Shown here: piece by piece, positions 33,775 to 40,912 of the stretch
Layout of the letters: each line of letters opens with the position of its first letter
Numbering within the stretch: position 1 is the first letter of the stretch
DNA from: AC-32 sp963813435
GTDB lineage: Bacteria; Actinomycetota; Thermoleophilia; Gaiellales; Gaiellaceae
Assembly: GCA_963813435.1 (NCBI GenBank)
Contig: CAWEYY010000004.1
Span: 62,001-126,000, forward strand
DNA length: 64,000 bases
Direction: 5' to 3'
Translations under genes and position numbers: made by a program
Notes under the pieces: model-generated
What the model was told of the DNA's origin: nothing
Database searches by the model: none
The model's input: the letters and a program-made list of their open reading frames with translations, nothing else

Positions 33775-34443
33775 TTACATGCCCGTCTGGAGATCGTGCC
33801 GCTGCGTTGAACCGTCGGCCAGCGTGACCTCGACAGTGCCCACGTCTGACCTTGTGACGCCGGGCAGATCGAGGAAGAGGCCATTGTTGACGATCGGGAT
33901 CTTCTGCCAGTTGCCTGCTACCAGCACCCGGACGCTGACCACGTCGTCCTCGGCAACGCCGAACACCTGGACGCCGACATCAAGACTCGGCCCCGTGCGA
34001 CTTTCCAGGGCGGAGACACTGAAATGCTCCCCGGCCAGCCCCGCCGGCGCATTGTCGGCGTACGGCCTGTAGCAGTAGGACATCCCCGGATCAGTCCGCT
34101 CAGCCGCGAGCATCGCGTAACAGACGTTCCGACCGTGGAACGAACGGAAGGCCACGAGGCGGGTGTCGAAGCGTCCAACCCCGCTGAGGAGTGTGCGGAA
34201 GCTCCCTCGATCCTGCTCGTCAGCCCCAACGTCGTGGGCGATCGCCCGCACCTGATCGTCCATGCTTCCGGTAGCGGGCTGCGAGAACGCAGAGAACACT
34301 CCCCACTGCGCCGACGACGCCCGTGCTGAGGCGCCCGAGGAAGAGTGGCCCACCAGCCCTAGAGCTACGACCCCGGCGGCGGCCAGGCCAACCATTCCGA
34401 TCACCGCCGATCCCCTGCGGGATCCGGTTGCAGTTCGCCGCAC
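33775..34443 (-). CDS. Single-pass exported protein, function unknown
   Basis: A 222-residue protein with a basic N-terminus (RRTATGSRRG), one hydrophobic segment (about residues 11-33, AVIGMVGLAAAGVVALGLVG) and an extracytoplasmic part with two cysteines (GRNVCYAML, GMSYCYRPY) that may form a disulfide. Near the C-terminus NGLFLDLPGV is followed by GTVEVTLADGS. No family was recognised. GTG 34443 is chosen because it lies exactly 6 bases after TATGAT. Upstream starts would run into the repeat at 34484. It lies next to the left end of the repeat array. Confidence 0.6.
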   Translation of the reverse strand: MRRTATGSRRGSAVIGMVGLAAAGVVALGLVGHSSSGASARASSAQWGVFSAFSQPATGSMDDQVRAIAHDVGADEQDRGSFRTLLSGVGRFDTRLVAFRSFHGRNVCYAMLAAERTDPGMSYCYRPYADNAPAGLAGEHFSVSALESRTGPSLDVGVQVFGVAEDDVVSVRVLVAGNWQKIPIVNNGLFLDLPGVTRSDVGTVEVTLADGSTQRHDLQTGM

Positions 34444-34449
34444 GAGTTG

Positions 34450-34455
34450 ATCATA
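34450..34455 (-). promoter_or_regulatory. -10 box of the exported-protein gene at 33775-34443
   Basis: On the minus strand this reads TATGAT, close to the -10 consensus, with a 6-base spacer to GTG 34443. Confidence 0.5.
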
Positions 34456-34483
34456 TGTCAGCCGAGGGGGACGCCTCCCGCTC

Positions 34484-34507
34484 GTGACATTCCCGCACAC
34501 TGGCTCA
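34484..34507 (+). repeat. Array repeat R1 (type A)
   Basis: GTGACATTCCCGCAC followed by ACTGGCTCA. First of ten same-orientation copies, with one mismatch in the CTGGCCCA end. It marks the left border of the array. Confidence 0.75.
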
Positions 34508-34540
34508 CCCCATCACTGACTCGCCTGGGAAGATTGCGCA

Positions 34541-34879
34541 GTGCGTGAGCTACAGCGCGGCCATGAGCGGATGCGAGTATGGCCGTCCGGACGAGGACCT
34601 CTGCCCGGACCTCTTGGCGGGGTGACGCTCGAATGGGCCGGCCAGCTTGGACACCCGTCGTCGTACGGTCTGATTGGTGCGCGAGAAGCGAGCCAGACTG
34701 TCCTGCCTGATCCATCCGGAGGCCGATACGTAGAGAGCCTCGCAGGAGAGCTTGACCAGGTCTATTTCGGGCTGCCGGCCGCCTACGCCGAAGCGGTGAT
34801 CGCGGTGTTGCAGCGACCGCTGGAACTCACGGTCGCAGCGCATGGCGAGACTGGCCCAACGAGCGTTCCTCACGCCTAA
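34541..34879 (+). CDS. Hypothetical protein in module 1 of the array
   Basis: A GTG-started frame of 112 residues. The first 30 residues look non-coding (basic, G/P-rich). The second half (YVESLAGELDQVYFGLPAAYAEAVIAVLQ, quoted by its ends YVESLAGELD and EAVIAVLQRP) looks like real protein with amphipathic helices. It may be a complete small gene with a later start or a fragment. No family was recognised. Confidence 0.35.
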   Translation: MRELQRGHERMRVWPSGRGPLPGPLGGVTLEWAGQLGHPSSYGLIGAREASQTVLPDPSGGRYVESLAGELDQVYFGLPAAYAEAVIAVLQRPLELTVAAHGETGPTSVPHA

Positions 34880-34905
34880 AGTGATCCGGCGCTCTGATGT
34901 CGGGC

Positions 34906-34998
34906 CTACTCTTGCCTGACGATATCGACCGAGATCTCCACCGCCGGAATCGTTCCTCTGTTCTCAAGCCATGTGTGGTTCCCTGGAGGCCAGCCGCA
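34906..34998 (-). pseudogene. Cupin-like C-terminal remnant
   Basis: The minus-strand frame ends with WPPGNHTWLENRG and AVEISVDIVRQE before a TAG stop. The spacing of PPG, H and the ENRGTIPAVE strand is what is seen at the end of cupin barrels. No upstream barrel half is present in any frame, so this looks like the 3' remnant of a lost gene. The match is short and could be chance. Confidence 0.35.
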
Positions 34999-35164
34999 CT
35001 CCCGGCTACTCGGTAGGCTCACTCCGAGACGTCGACCCGACCTGGATTCTCGCGACGTGGGCGTCTTTCTTTGTCGCGATTGCCCTTTGCCATCGGCGGA
35101 GTAGCAAGCCCGAGACGCATGGGAAGGAAGCCCGCCGGGTCCGAGAAGCCTCCGTAGTTCGGGG

Positions 35165-35186
35165 GTCATTCCGGAACACTGGCCCA
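35165..35186 (+). repeat. Array repeat R2 (type B)
   Basis: GTCATTCCGGAAC followed by ACTGGCCCA. Second of ten same-orientation copies. Confidence 0.8.
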
Positions 35187-35285
35187 GCCGAGAGGGCTAG
35201 CTGTCGATGAAGTCGGGGGCGGGCAGGCTCCGTTCTTGCCAGCGGTGACCGCATAGGCTGTGGACGAGTTCGCGAAGGAGTGCCG

Positions 35286-35702
35286 ATGCAGACCCGCCCG
35301 CTTCCTGAGACCCCCGATGCCCGGTCCCCCGCCGGGGCGGAGATCCGCTCCTTGATGGAGGGCGCAACCGGCACCATGATCCATTCCACGGTCCCGCCAG
35401 GGCAGGTGAACCGGGCGACCGTCCATGCCACGGTGAGCGAGTTCTGGCACGTCCTGTCCGGCCGGGGGGAGATTTGGCGCCGGGACGAGAGCGGGGAAGA
35501 CGTGACCGTTTTGACGCCGGGTGTCTCCATCGACATCCCGGTCGGTACTGCCTTCCAGTACCGCTGCACCGGGGCGGAAGCGCTGCGGTTTCTGTGCATC
35601 ACGATGCCGCCTTGGCCGGGCAACGCGGAGGCAACCCACATCGAAGGTCCGTGGGTGCCGACAGCGCCAGTCGGCCCGGTGACTTCCGCCACCGCACTCT
35701 GA
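35286..35702 (+). CDS. Small cupin domain protein (module 2)
   Basis: A 138-residue single-domain cupin. Its first cupin motif is VNRATVHATVSEFWHVLSGRGE-like (H near 47, E near 51, then WHVLSGRG). The second is TPGVSIDIPVGTAFQYRC, where the usual final histidine is replaced by Q or Y, so metal binding may be altered. Its function is not inferable; many such cupins are isomerases, oxygenases or sensors. ATG 35286 has AAGGAG 6 bases upstream, unlike the leaderless core genes. It fills most of the interval between repeats R2 and R3. Confidence 0.75.
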   Translation: MQTRPLPETPDARSPAGAEIRSLMEGATGTMIHSTVPPGQVNRATVHATVSEFWHVLSGRGEIWRRDESGEDVTVLTPGVSIDIPVGTAFQYRCTGAEALRFLCITMPPWPGNAEATHIEGPWVPTAPVGPVTSATAL

Positions 35703-35840
35703 GGCAGATTTCGGTGGCGGGAAGCGAGCCCGCCATCGCACAGCCGCACTGACGCCGGAACTCCCGTGGGTGCGTCAGCCGTGCTTCAGCTTCCAGTGGA
35801 CGGCGGGCCACCGGAAAGCGGGCCAACCGTCAGCGCTCGG

Positions 35841-35864
35841 GTGACATTCCCGCACGCTGGCCCA
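35841..35864 (+). repeat. Array repeat R3 (type A)
   Basis: GTGACATTCCCGCAC followed by GCTGGCCCA. Third of ten same-orientation copies. Confidence 0.8.
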
Positions 35865-35895
35865 GCCCAGTGCCCCGTTCCTAGACCGCTTCCAG

Positions 35896-36360
35896 CTACT
35901 CCTCGCCTTCCCAGTAGTCGAGCTCGGGTCCCGAACGGCCGAACATGATTAGTTCACCCGCCACGCTGCGTGCGCCCACCTTCCCCGTATCGAGGTACTC
36001 GACGATGTCCGGAACGACGAGTGTCGAGAGCATGAGCACACGAATCGGGGAGTCGCTTCCGTTCCAGACCTGATGCGCCCCCGCCTTGCCGCGCGGGAAG
36101 CAGACGACGTCCCCCTCGTCAAGCCGGCGCTCCCCCTCGGGCGTGCGGAGCGTGGGCTGGCCGCGAACGACGAGGAGCCACTCCTCGTTGGCGTGATGCG
36201 TGTGATACGGCCAGACCTTGTTGCCAGGTTGTGCCTCGTACAGTCCTGCGCCGATCAATTCACCGCCGATGTACTCACCGACCTTCGCCGCCCTAACGTT
36301 CCAGCCCTCGCGTTCCGTCGAGTTATCCAAGTCGCCGTTGTAGAGGTTGAAGACCTTCAT
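35896..36360 (-). CDS. Small cupin domain protein (module 3)
   Basis: A 154-residue cupin with a complete metal site: YHTHHANEEWLLVVRGQPTL carries two His and a Glu near residues 53-60, and GDVVCFPRGKAGAHQVWN carries the last His. It resembles the cupin-type sugar or small-molecule binding proteins common in bacteria. The substrate is unknown. It is on the minus strand, opposite to the cupin in module 2. The stop lies 32 bases from repeat R3 and the start 108 bases from R4. Confidence 0.82.
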   Translation of the reverse strand: MKVFNLYNGDLDNSTEREGWNVRAAKVGEYIGGELIGAGLYEAQPGNKVWPYHTHHANEEWLLVVRGQPTLRTPEGERRLDEGDVVCFPRGKAGAHQVWNGSDSPIRVLMLSTLVVPDIVEYLDTGKVGARSVAGELIMFGRSGPELDYWEGEE

Positions 36361-36467
36361 CCAGGACGACCTCCTGTCGCAAGGCGTTGATCACCTGACC
36401 ACGCCTGCCTGTTCACGACTACGACCGATCCGTTCGCCTCCATCCCGAACAGCATCGCCCATCAGGG

Positions 36468-36490
36468 GTCATTCCGGAACACCGCCGACC
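36468..36490 (+). repeat. Array repeat R4 (type B, degenerate right half)
   Basis: GTCATTCCGGAACAC is intact, but the CTGGCCCA end is replaced by CGCCGACC. It is only 66 bases before R5, so the interval R4-R5 is an empty module. Confidence 0.65.
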
Positions 36491-36533
36491 ACCACATCAC
36501 TTCGTCCGGAGCGTCGTCTCTTTGGCCGCTCTG

Positions 36534-36557
36534 GTGACATTCCCGCACGCTGGCCCA
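36534..36557 (+). repeat. Array repeat R5 (type A)
   Basis: GTGACATTCCCGCAC followed by GCTGGCCCA. Identical to R3. Confidence 0.8.
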
Positions 36558-36580
36558 AGCGAGCGTCACGCGGCTGGCAG

Positions 36581-36976
36581 CTAGCGGTCCCCGTGGAAGA
36601 CCGCTTCGACGTTGTTCCCGTCCGGGTCAATGACGAACGCTGCGTAATACCCGGCGTGGTAATGCGGGCGAAGACCCGGCGCGCCGTTGTCGCGGCCGCC
36701 GGCTTCGACAGCGGCGCGGTGGAACTTGTCAACGGTGGCTCGGTCGGCTGCGGCGAAGGCCACATGAACGGGAGCGGCCGGGGGTTCCCCTTCCCCGATC
36801 CAGAAATCTCCACCGCCCTCGATGGCGAACCCAGGCCCCTGTGAGCTCTCCACTACCTCTACTCCGAACGGCTCAAGGGCCTGCTCGTAGAAGGTGCGGC
36901 TGCGCCTCACGTCACGTACTCGCAGGGCCAAGTGGTCGATGAGGGGAAGCGTCACGGGCAGCGACACGCCCTTCAT
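36581..36976 (-). CDS. VOC superfamily (glyoxalase/bleomycin-resistance type) protein (module 5)
   Basis: A 131-residue vicinal-oxygen-chelate protein. It has IDHLALRVRDVRRSRTFYEQAL near residues 12-33, PVHVAFAAADRATVDKFHRAA near 70-90, HYHAGYYAAFVIDPDGNNVEAVFHG near the C-terminus, with the His and Glu metal ligands in place. This layout fits dioxygenases, glyoxalase I-like enzymes and drug-binding proteins; none can be chosen. ATG 36976 is preferred over 37036 because the extra 20 residues would be encoded by repeat R6. It almost fills the interval between R5 and R6. Confidence 0.83.
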   Translation of the reverse strand: MKGVSLPVTLPLIDHLALRVRDVRRSRTFYEQALEPFGVEVVESSQGPGFAIEGGGDFWIGEGEPPAAPVHVAFAAADRATVDKFHRAAVEAGGRDNGAPGLRPHYHAGYYAAFVIDPDGNNVEAVFHGDR

Positions 36977-36997
36977 CTTAGAGCGCGATCTTCGGGG

Positions 36998-37019
36998 GAC
37001 ATTCCGGAACGCTGGCCCA
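36998..37019 (+). repeat. Array repeat R6 (type B variant)
   Basis: GACATTCCGGAAC followed by GCTGGCCCA. It combines the GACATT start of type A with the CCGGAAC centre of type B. Confidence 0.78.
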
Positions 37020-37073
37020 ACCAAGGGCGTCGTCACCCGCGCGGTGTGTGGAGGCCCGGCTGGCGTCTCCAGC

Positions 37074-37655
37074 GTGCCTGATGAGACCTCGCCTTGGGAG
37101 CCCCGCCTCTACACGGAGAGGCTTTGCCTGCGCGTGCCAGCTTTGCTGGATGCGGAGGATCTGTACGACCTGTTCGCGGACGCGGAGGTTATGCAGGGCC
37201 TGGGAAAAGAGCCCGTATCAGCGGTCGAGGAGGTCCGAGCCATGATCGAAGAAGGGATGATCGGTGGTTGGAGAACCGATGGGCTTGGTCCGTTCGTTCT
37301 CGAGACCGCGGCAGCCGACCGGCAGGTGGTCGGCCAAGCTGGGCTCATGATCTTCGACACACGCGACTGGACACCCTCGACTTGGGCAAAGGCAGGAAGT
37401 CATGCTCAGCCCGAGCTTGGCTGGGCCTTGACGCGGGCGCACTGGGGACACGGATACGCCACCGAGGCAGCAGCAGCCATTCGCGACTGGGCACATGAGC
37501 GTCCAAAGATCGACCGGCTTGTCTCTCTGATCTCACCCGACAACGTCCGCTCCCAACGCGTCGCGGAAAGACTCGGTGCGATACCAACAGAAACCGTCAC
37601 GCCCGCACATTCGAAGCGGACGACGGTCGTCTGGGCACATCCGCCCCTCGCCTAA
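37074..37655 (+). CDS. GNAT family N-acetyltransferase (module 6)
   Basis: A 193-residue acetyltransferase of the RimJ/RimL-like type: YTERLCLRVPALLDAEDLYDLF at the N-terminus, ELGWALTRAHWGHGYATEAA with the acetyl-CoA loop near residues 120-140, and LISPDNVRSQRVAERLGAI near 160-178. The acceptor is unknown. GTG 37074 is chosen because it begins 15 residues before the first conserved strand. Upstream codons come from the repeat. The gene runs from 54 bases after R6 to 15 bases before R7. Confidence 0.8.
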   Translation: MPDETSPWEPRLYTERLCLRVPALLDAEDLYDLFADAEVMQGLGKEPVSAVEEVRAMIEEGMIGGWRTDGLGPFVLETAAADRQVVGQAGLMIFDTRDWTPSTWAKAGSHAQPELGWALTRAHWGHGYATEAAAAIRDWAHERPKIDRLVSLISPDNVRSQRVAERLGAIPTETVTPAHSKRTTVVWAHPPLA

Positions 37656-37670
37656 TCGGGCGCTTCGGGC

Positions 37671-37692
37671 GTCATTCCTGAACGCTGGCCCA
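37671..37692 (+). repeat. Array repeat R7 (type B)
   Basis: GTCATTCCTGAAC followed by GCTGGCCCA. One substitution from R2. Confidence 0.78.
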
Positions 37693-37755
37693 GGCGAGGA
37701 TCACACACTGAGAACGCGTCAAAAGAGCCGTCGGGGTGGTTTCCGCCCCGAGGCG

Positions 37756-38181
37756 CTACTCGGAGTAGCCCTCAGTCACCTCGCCCTTGTGTGCGGCAAA
37801 CGCGGCCAGAACCTCCTCCTTCTCCTGCTCGGGCACATTGAAGTGGTCGAGCGATCGCCCAAGCTCAGCCGCGACTTCGTCGAAGATGGTGGGAGAGATC
37901 TTCAGCGCCCGATGGGCTTCTTCCAGGCCGAGAGGAGTACTGCCCGGCTCCGTTCCTGCATAGCCCTGGGGGCCACCCGCAATGTCGCAGACCCAGAGCG
38001 TGCGCATGAACTTGAGGCCCGGAAGCCTGCCCAAATCGTTGGTGCTCCATTCGTCGAGTTCGGCGTCCTCCGACCCCTGACCGGTGATCGGGTTGCCCAC
38101 GACGGCGTCGCTGAAGTGATCAACCACTGCCGCGATGGCAAATGCGCCACCGAGCCGTTCGTACAGACTCGCTTCCGTCAT
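37756..38181 (-). CDS. Truncated haemoglobin, group I type (module 7)
   Basis: A 141-residue 2-on-2 globin. It begins SLYERLGGAFAIAAVVDHFSDAVVGNP, the TrHb1 start (quoted by ends SLYERLGG and SDAVVGNP), and has the proximal histidine in EEAHRALKISPTIFDEVAAE (H90). It would bind haem and O2 or NO. Some substitutions around 40-70 (WSTNDLGRLPGLKFM) depart from the usual pattern, so ligand behaviour is uncertain. ATG 38181 has GGGAGGAGG upstream, a strong ribosome-binding site. It is the only gene between R7 and R8. Confidence 0.8.
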   Translation of the reverse strand: MTEASLYERLGGAFAIAAVVDHFSDAVVGNPITGQGSEDAELDEWSTNDLGRLPGLKFMRTLWVCDIAGGPQGYAGTEPGSTPLGLEEAHRALKISPTIFDEVAAELGRSLDHFNVPEQEKEEVLAAFAAHKGEVTEGYSE

Positions 38182-38317
38182 TTCTTGCCTCCTCCCGAGA
38201 TGGCTTCCTGAATACGCCCCATGTCCCACCGGCTTCGTCGGTGGTTCATTCAATCGGTGGGAGCACGTCACGCCCTGCCCACTGCTACGCCCGAACCGCC
38301 CGGCTCGGATTCCTCGG

Positions 38318-38341
38318 GTGACATTCCCGCACACTGGCCCA
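38318..38341 (+). repeat. Array repeat R8 (type A)
   Basis: GTGACATTCCCGCAC followed by ACTGGCCCA. One base from R3. Confidence 0.8.
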
Positions 38342-38398
38342 TGCCGCTGAACTTCGCTCTTGGTCTCGCCGATCCCCGACGACCCCGCGAGGCGTGAT

Positions 38399-38728
38399 CT
38401 AGGCGTCGCTCTCGCGATGACCAAGCTTTCGCACAAACGTCGCTCGGCCCGATGTGGGATCGACTAGGTAGACCCCCGGCCGGTGAGCACCGATGCCGCA
38501 AGCCGCACCCAGCAGCATCACCTCCGCATGTCCATCCGCTGTCCAGCCGACGGCTGTTGAGTTTGGAGCCGTCGTCCAGTCGGCCTCGCCGGTGACCGCT
38601 CGGGGCGCACCACCTGACGCCCGCAGGAAGAACGCTCTCGGGATCTCGCAATCACCGACCCACTGCGCTAGCAACGTGTCGGGCCGCGGTGCCAGGCGCC
38701 GACTAGGTTGGCTCTGCTCAGGCGTCAT
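38399..38728 (-). CDS. Hypothetical protein or gene fragment (module 8)
   Basis: A 109-residue frame. The C-terminal half (TADGHAEVMLLGAACGIG, then PGVYLVDPTSGRATFVRKL) has the rhythm of a beta-propeller or TolB-like blade, so this may be the end of a longer lost gene. The ATG used lies inside repeat R9, so the first residues may not be authentic. No family could be fixed. Confidence 0.4.
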   Translation of the reverse strand: MTPEQSQPSRRLAPRPDTLLAQWVGDCEIPRAFFLRASGGAPRAVTGEADWTTAPNSTAVGWTADGHAEVMLLGAACGIGAHRPGVYLVDPTSGRATFVRKLGHRESDA

Positions 38729-38744
38729 CCCCGAACGCTGGCCA
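38724..38744 (+). repeat. Array repeat R9 (type B, slightly degenerate)
   Basis: GTCATCCCCGAAC followed by GCTGGCCA. It has two or three changes from R7, including a lost C in the GGCCCA end. Confidence 0.68.
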
Positions 38745-38757
38745 GACGACGGTCTGT

Positions 38758-38955
38758 TCAGACGTCGCGTGGCTGGCGGATGGCACCAGCGATCTGCCGA
38801 AGGCGACGTAGGACGAGGGTTCGCAGCGGCGGTTCGGAGGCTTCGTAGTAGCCGTCCGGGGGATCGCTGGGGTTGACGTTCTTCTGCCTCGCCGGTCGGT
38901 AGCTCGCATCCGGCCGGTCGGAGTTCGAGCCCGGCGGTGGCATTGGCAAAGCCAT
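38758..38955 (-). CDS. Small proline-rich hypothetical protein (module 9)
   Basis: A 65-residue frame from ATG 38955. The N-terminal half is disordered and P/N/D-rich (LPMPPPGSNSDRPDASYRP). The C-terminal half is a likely amphipathic helix (PPLRTLVLRRLRQIAGAIRQ). No family is known. It fits neatly between R9 and R10, but short length keeps confidence low. Confidence 0.4.
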   Translation of the reverse strand: MALPMPPPGSNSDRPDASYRPARQKNVNPSDPPDGYYEASEPPLRTLVLRRLRQIAGAIRQPRDV

Positions 38956-38989
38956 CTCGACAAGAGTAGCCCGCGCCCCGCGAATCCGG

Positions 38990-39004
38990 GTGAACACTGG
39001 CCCA
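38990..39004 (+). repeat. Array repeat R10 (truncated)
   Basis: GTGAACACTGGCCCA. It keeps the start and the CTGGCCCA end but lacks the middle ATTCCGG part. It marks the right border of the array. Confidence 0.6.
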
Positions 39005-39043
39005 GGCGAGACGGCCGAGAGTTACTAAGGTCCTGCGGGCTCA

Positions 39044-40072
39044 ATGGCGGGTTCGGTGCAATCGCGACTAAGGGTCACGCGGAAGAAGATCCTGGCGTTC
39101 CGACGGCGAGTCGGCGCGCTCGACGAGCGAATGCCGCAGGGTGCGGACTCACTGCGACGAGCGGCGTGGGCCGGCCTGCAGGACAGCATGCCGAGAGCCG
39201 CGTTGCTCTCGTTGCACGCCCGGGTCGACGGCGTCCGGTCATCGACGTGGGAGGATCCCTCGCTCGCCCAGCTCTGGGGGCCTCGGTACAGCACGTATGT
39301 CGTCCCGAAGCGGGACTTCGCGCTGTTTTCGCTCGGGAGGCTTCCCGAGAGCGCCAAGGGCCGCCTTCGGGCCGAGCGCATGGCCGAGCGGCTGCACGCC
39401 CATCTCGACGGCAGGCGGATGACGGACCGGGAGGCCGCGCGTGCACTCGGCGTCGGCAACGCGATCAGGTACGCGGCCACGACGGGTACGGTCGCGATCC
39501 GCTGGGAGGGCGCGCGTGCGCCGACGATCTGGACGGTCGCCGCTGCCAGGGTCGAACCGGCCGACGCCTGTCGCGAGCTCGCTCGACGCTACCTCCACGT
39601 CTTCGGTCCCGCGACTGCCGGCGGGTTCGCGCGCTGGGCGGGAATCCCCCGCGGGTCGGCGATCGAGGCATTCGCGTCGCTCGAGGGATCGCTGCTACCG
39701 GTCCGATCGCCGCTCGGCGACGAGTGGCTGCTCGCGGAGGACGAGCCGGAGATGCTCGCCGGCGAGACGGCCGCCGCGCCCGCACGCCTTCTGCCGAGCG
39801 GGGATGCCTACTTCCTGCTTGACGGAGCAGAGCGGGAGCTCCTCGTTCCGCGCGAGGACCGGCGGCAGCTTCTCTGGACGCCCCGCGTGTGGCCGGGCGC
39901 GCTCCTCGTCGACGGCGAGATCCGCGGAACCTGGAGACGGGCGCAGCACACTGTCCGGATCGATGCCTGGGTACGTCTCTCGAGTGCGGCGCGCGACGCG
40001 GTCGAGGCCGCGGCCGCCGCGCTGCCGCTTCCAGCGCTTGACCGGCCTGTCGAGGTGGTCTGGAACACATAA
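39044..40072 (+). CDS. Winged-helix DNA-binding protein of the AlkZ/HTH_42 type
   Basis: A 342-residue protein. It has VTRKKILAFRRRVGALDERM at the start, WAGLQDSMPRAALLSLHARV near residues 42-61 carrying a GLQ-type segment, then LWGPRYSTYVVPKRDFALF, and late in the chain LVDGEIRGTWRR. This is the layout of the AlkZ-like winged-helix family, some members of which are DNA glycosylases that open interstrand cross-links; others are uncharacterised. The catalytic QxQ pair of AlkZ was not clearly found. The base composition is again that of the core genome, so the island ends just before it. Confidence 0.78.
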   Translation: MAGSVQSRLRVTRKKILAFRRRVGALDERMPQGADSLRRAAWAGLQDSMPRAALLSLHARVDGVRSSTWEDPSLAQLWGPRYSTYVVPKRDFALFSLGRLPESAKGRLRAERMAERLHAHLDGRRMTDREAARALGVGNAIRYAATTGTVAIRWEGARAPTIWTVAAARVEPADACRELARRYLHVFGPATAGGFARWAGIPRGSAIEAFASLEGSLLPVRSPLGDEWLLAEDEPEMLAGETAAAPARLLPSGDAYFLLDGAERELLVPREDRRQLLWTPRVWPGALLVDGEIRGTWRRAQHTVRIDAWVRLSSAARDAVEAAAAALPLPALDRPVEVVWNT

Positions 40073-40100
40073 GTCGAATGCTGCGATCATCCTCGAGGAC

Positions 40101-40334
40101 ATGGAGCGGTTGGTCCCGGTAGGCACATACCCGACGCGGACCGAGGCGGAGGTCGTCGAGGGCCTGCTCGCGTCGGCCGGGATTGCCGCGTCGATCAGGG
40201 CAGACGATGCCGGCGGCGCCTATCCGTTCGTCTTGTCGGGCGGGGCGCAGGTGCTCGTCGAGGAGGGCGACGCCGAAGCGGCCCCGCAACTGCTGGCGGA
40301 GCAGACTGACGAGGCCGGACCAGGGGAGGCTTGA
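40101..40334 (+). CDS. DUF2007-like small protein
   Basis: A 77-residue protein: LVPVGTYPTRTEAEVVEGLLASAGI, then GAQVLVEEGDAEAAPQLLAE. This is the pattern of the DUF2007 fold (a small signal-transduction-like domain of unknown role). ATG 40101 is the only sensible start. Its stop region carries the ribosome-binding site of the next gene. Confidence 0.75.
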   Translation: MERLVPVGTYPTRTEAEVVEGLLASAGIAASIRADDAGGAYPFVLSGGAQVLVEEGDAEAAPQLLAEQTDEAGPGEA

Positions 40335-40336
40335 GC

Positions 40337-40906
40337 ATGGCCGATGTAGTGCTTTTTCACCACGCCCAGGGGCAGACCGAGGGATTTCATGCGTTCGCCG
40401 ACGAGTTGCGGGCCGCGGGGCACACCGTCCACACGCCGGATCTCTACGACGGGAAGACGTTCGCTTCGCTGGATGACGGGGTCGGCTACGCGCAGGAGGT
40501 CGGTTTCGGGACGATCCTCGAGCGCGGGGAACAGGCCGCAACCGACCTGCCGGCCGAGCTGGTCTACGCCGGCTTCTCGCTTGGCGTGATGCCCGCCCAG
40601 AAGCTCGCCCAGACGCGCCCGGGCGTCAAGGGAGCGCTCCTGTTCTCGGCCTGCTTCCCGGTCTCCGAGTTCGGGTCGTGGCCGCAGGGAGTCCCCGCGC
40701 AGATCCACATGATGGAAGGTGACGAGTGGGCGCAGGAAGACCTGCCCGCCGCGCGCGAGCTCGTCGAGACCGTCGACGGCGCGGAGCTGTTCCTGTACCC
40801 GGGTGACGGGCACCTGTTCGCGGACAGCAGCCTGCAGGACTACGACGAGGCCGCCGCCGCGCTGCTCCGCGAGCGCACGCTCGCGTTCCTGTCAGCCGTC
40901 GACTAG
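40337..40906 (+). CDS. Dienelactone hydrolase family alpha/beta hydrolase
   Basis: A 189-residue alpha/beta hydrolase of dienelactone-hydrolase type: VVLFHHAQGQTEGFHAFAD near the start, LVYAGFSLGVMPAQ near residue 76 with Ser where dienelactone hydrolase has Cys, and LFLYPGDGHLFAD near residue 153 with the catalytic His. Asp is probably in HMMEGDEWAQE. It hydrolyses an unknown small ester or lactone. ATG 40337 has GGGGAGG 8 bases upstream; TTG 40331 is too close to that site. Confidence 0.82.
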   Translation: MADVVLFHHAQGQTEGFHAFADELRAAGHTVHTPDLYDGKTFASLDDGVGYAQEVGFGTILERGEQAATDLPAELVYAGFSLGVMPAQKLAQTRPGVKGALLFSACFPVSEFGSWPQGVPAQIHMMEGDEWAQEDLPAARELVETVDGAELFLYPGDGHLFADSSLQDYDEAAAALLRERTLAFLSAVD

Positions 40907-40912
40907 CTGAGC

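Larger units (their letters stand above)
34880..35285. other. Stretch without an intact gene inside the array
   Basis: About 400 bases with no convincing full-length gene. It holds a short minus-strand cupin-like remnant (34906-34998), repeat R2 (35165-35186) and the ribosome-binding site of the cupin gene at 35286 (AAGGAG at 35274-35279). Nothing else is supported. Confidence 0.6.

Noticed and set aside
34906..35169. Full 87-codon minus-strand frame as a gene
   Set aside because: Only the last 30 codons look like protein; the front half is low-complexity and runs into repeat R2. Kept only as a possible cupin remnant.
34484..39004. Classical integron cassette array with attC sites
   Set aside because: The repeats lack the RYYYAAC/GTTRRRY ends of attC, genes face both ways, and no integrase gene is in the window. 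The cassette-like layout is kept as a finding, not as an integron call.
34484..39004. CRISPR array
   Set aside because: Repeats are 22-24 bases but spaced hundreds of bases apart with genes between them; there are no spacers and no cas genes.
34484..39004. Transposon terminal inverted repeats
   Set aside because: All ten copies point the same way and no transposase lies between any pair. Derived element ends cannot be excluded but are not shown.
39044..40072. Integrase or recombinase for the neighbouring repeat array
   Set aside because: The protein is a winged-helix AlkZ/HTH_42-type protein; no tyrosine- or serine-recombinase catalytic motif is present.
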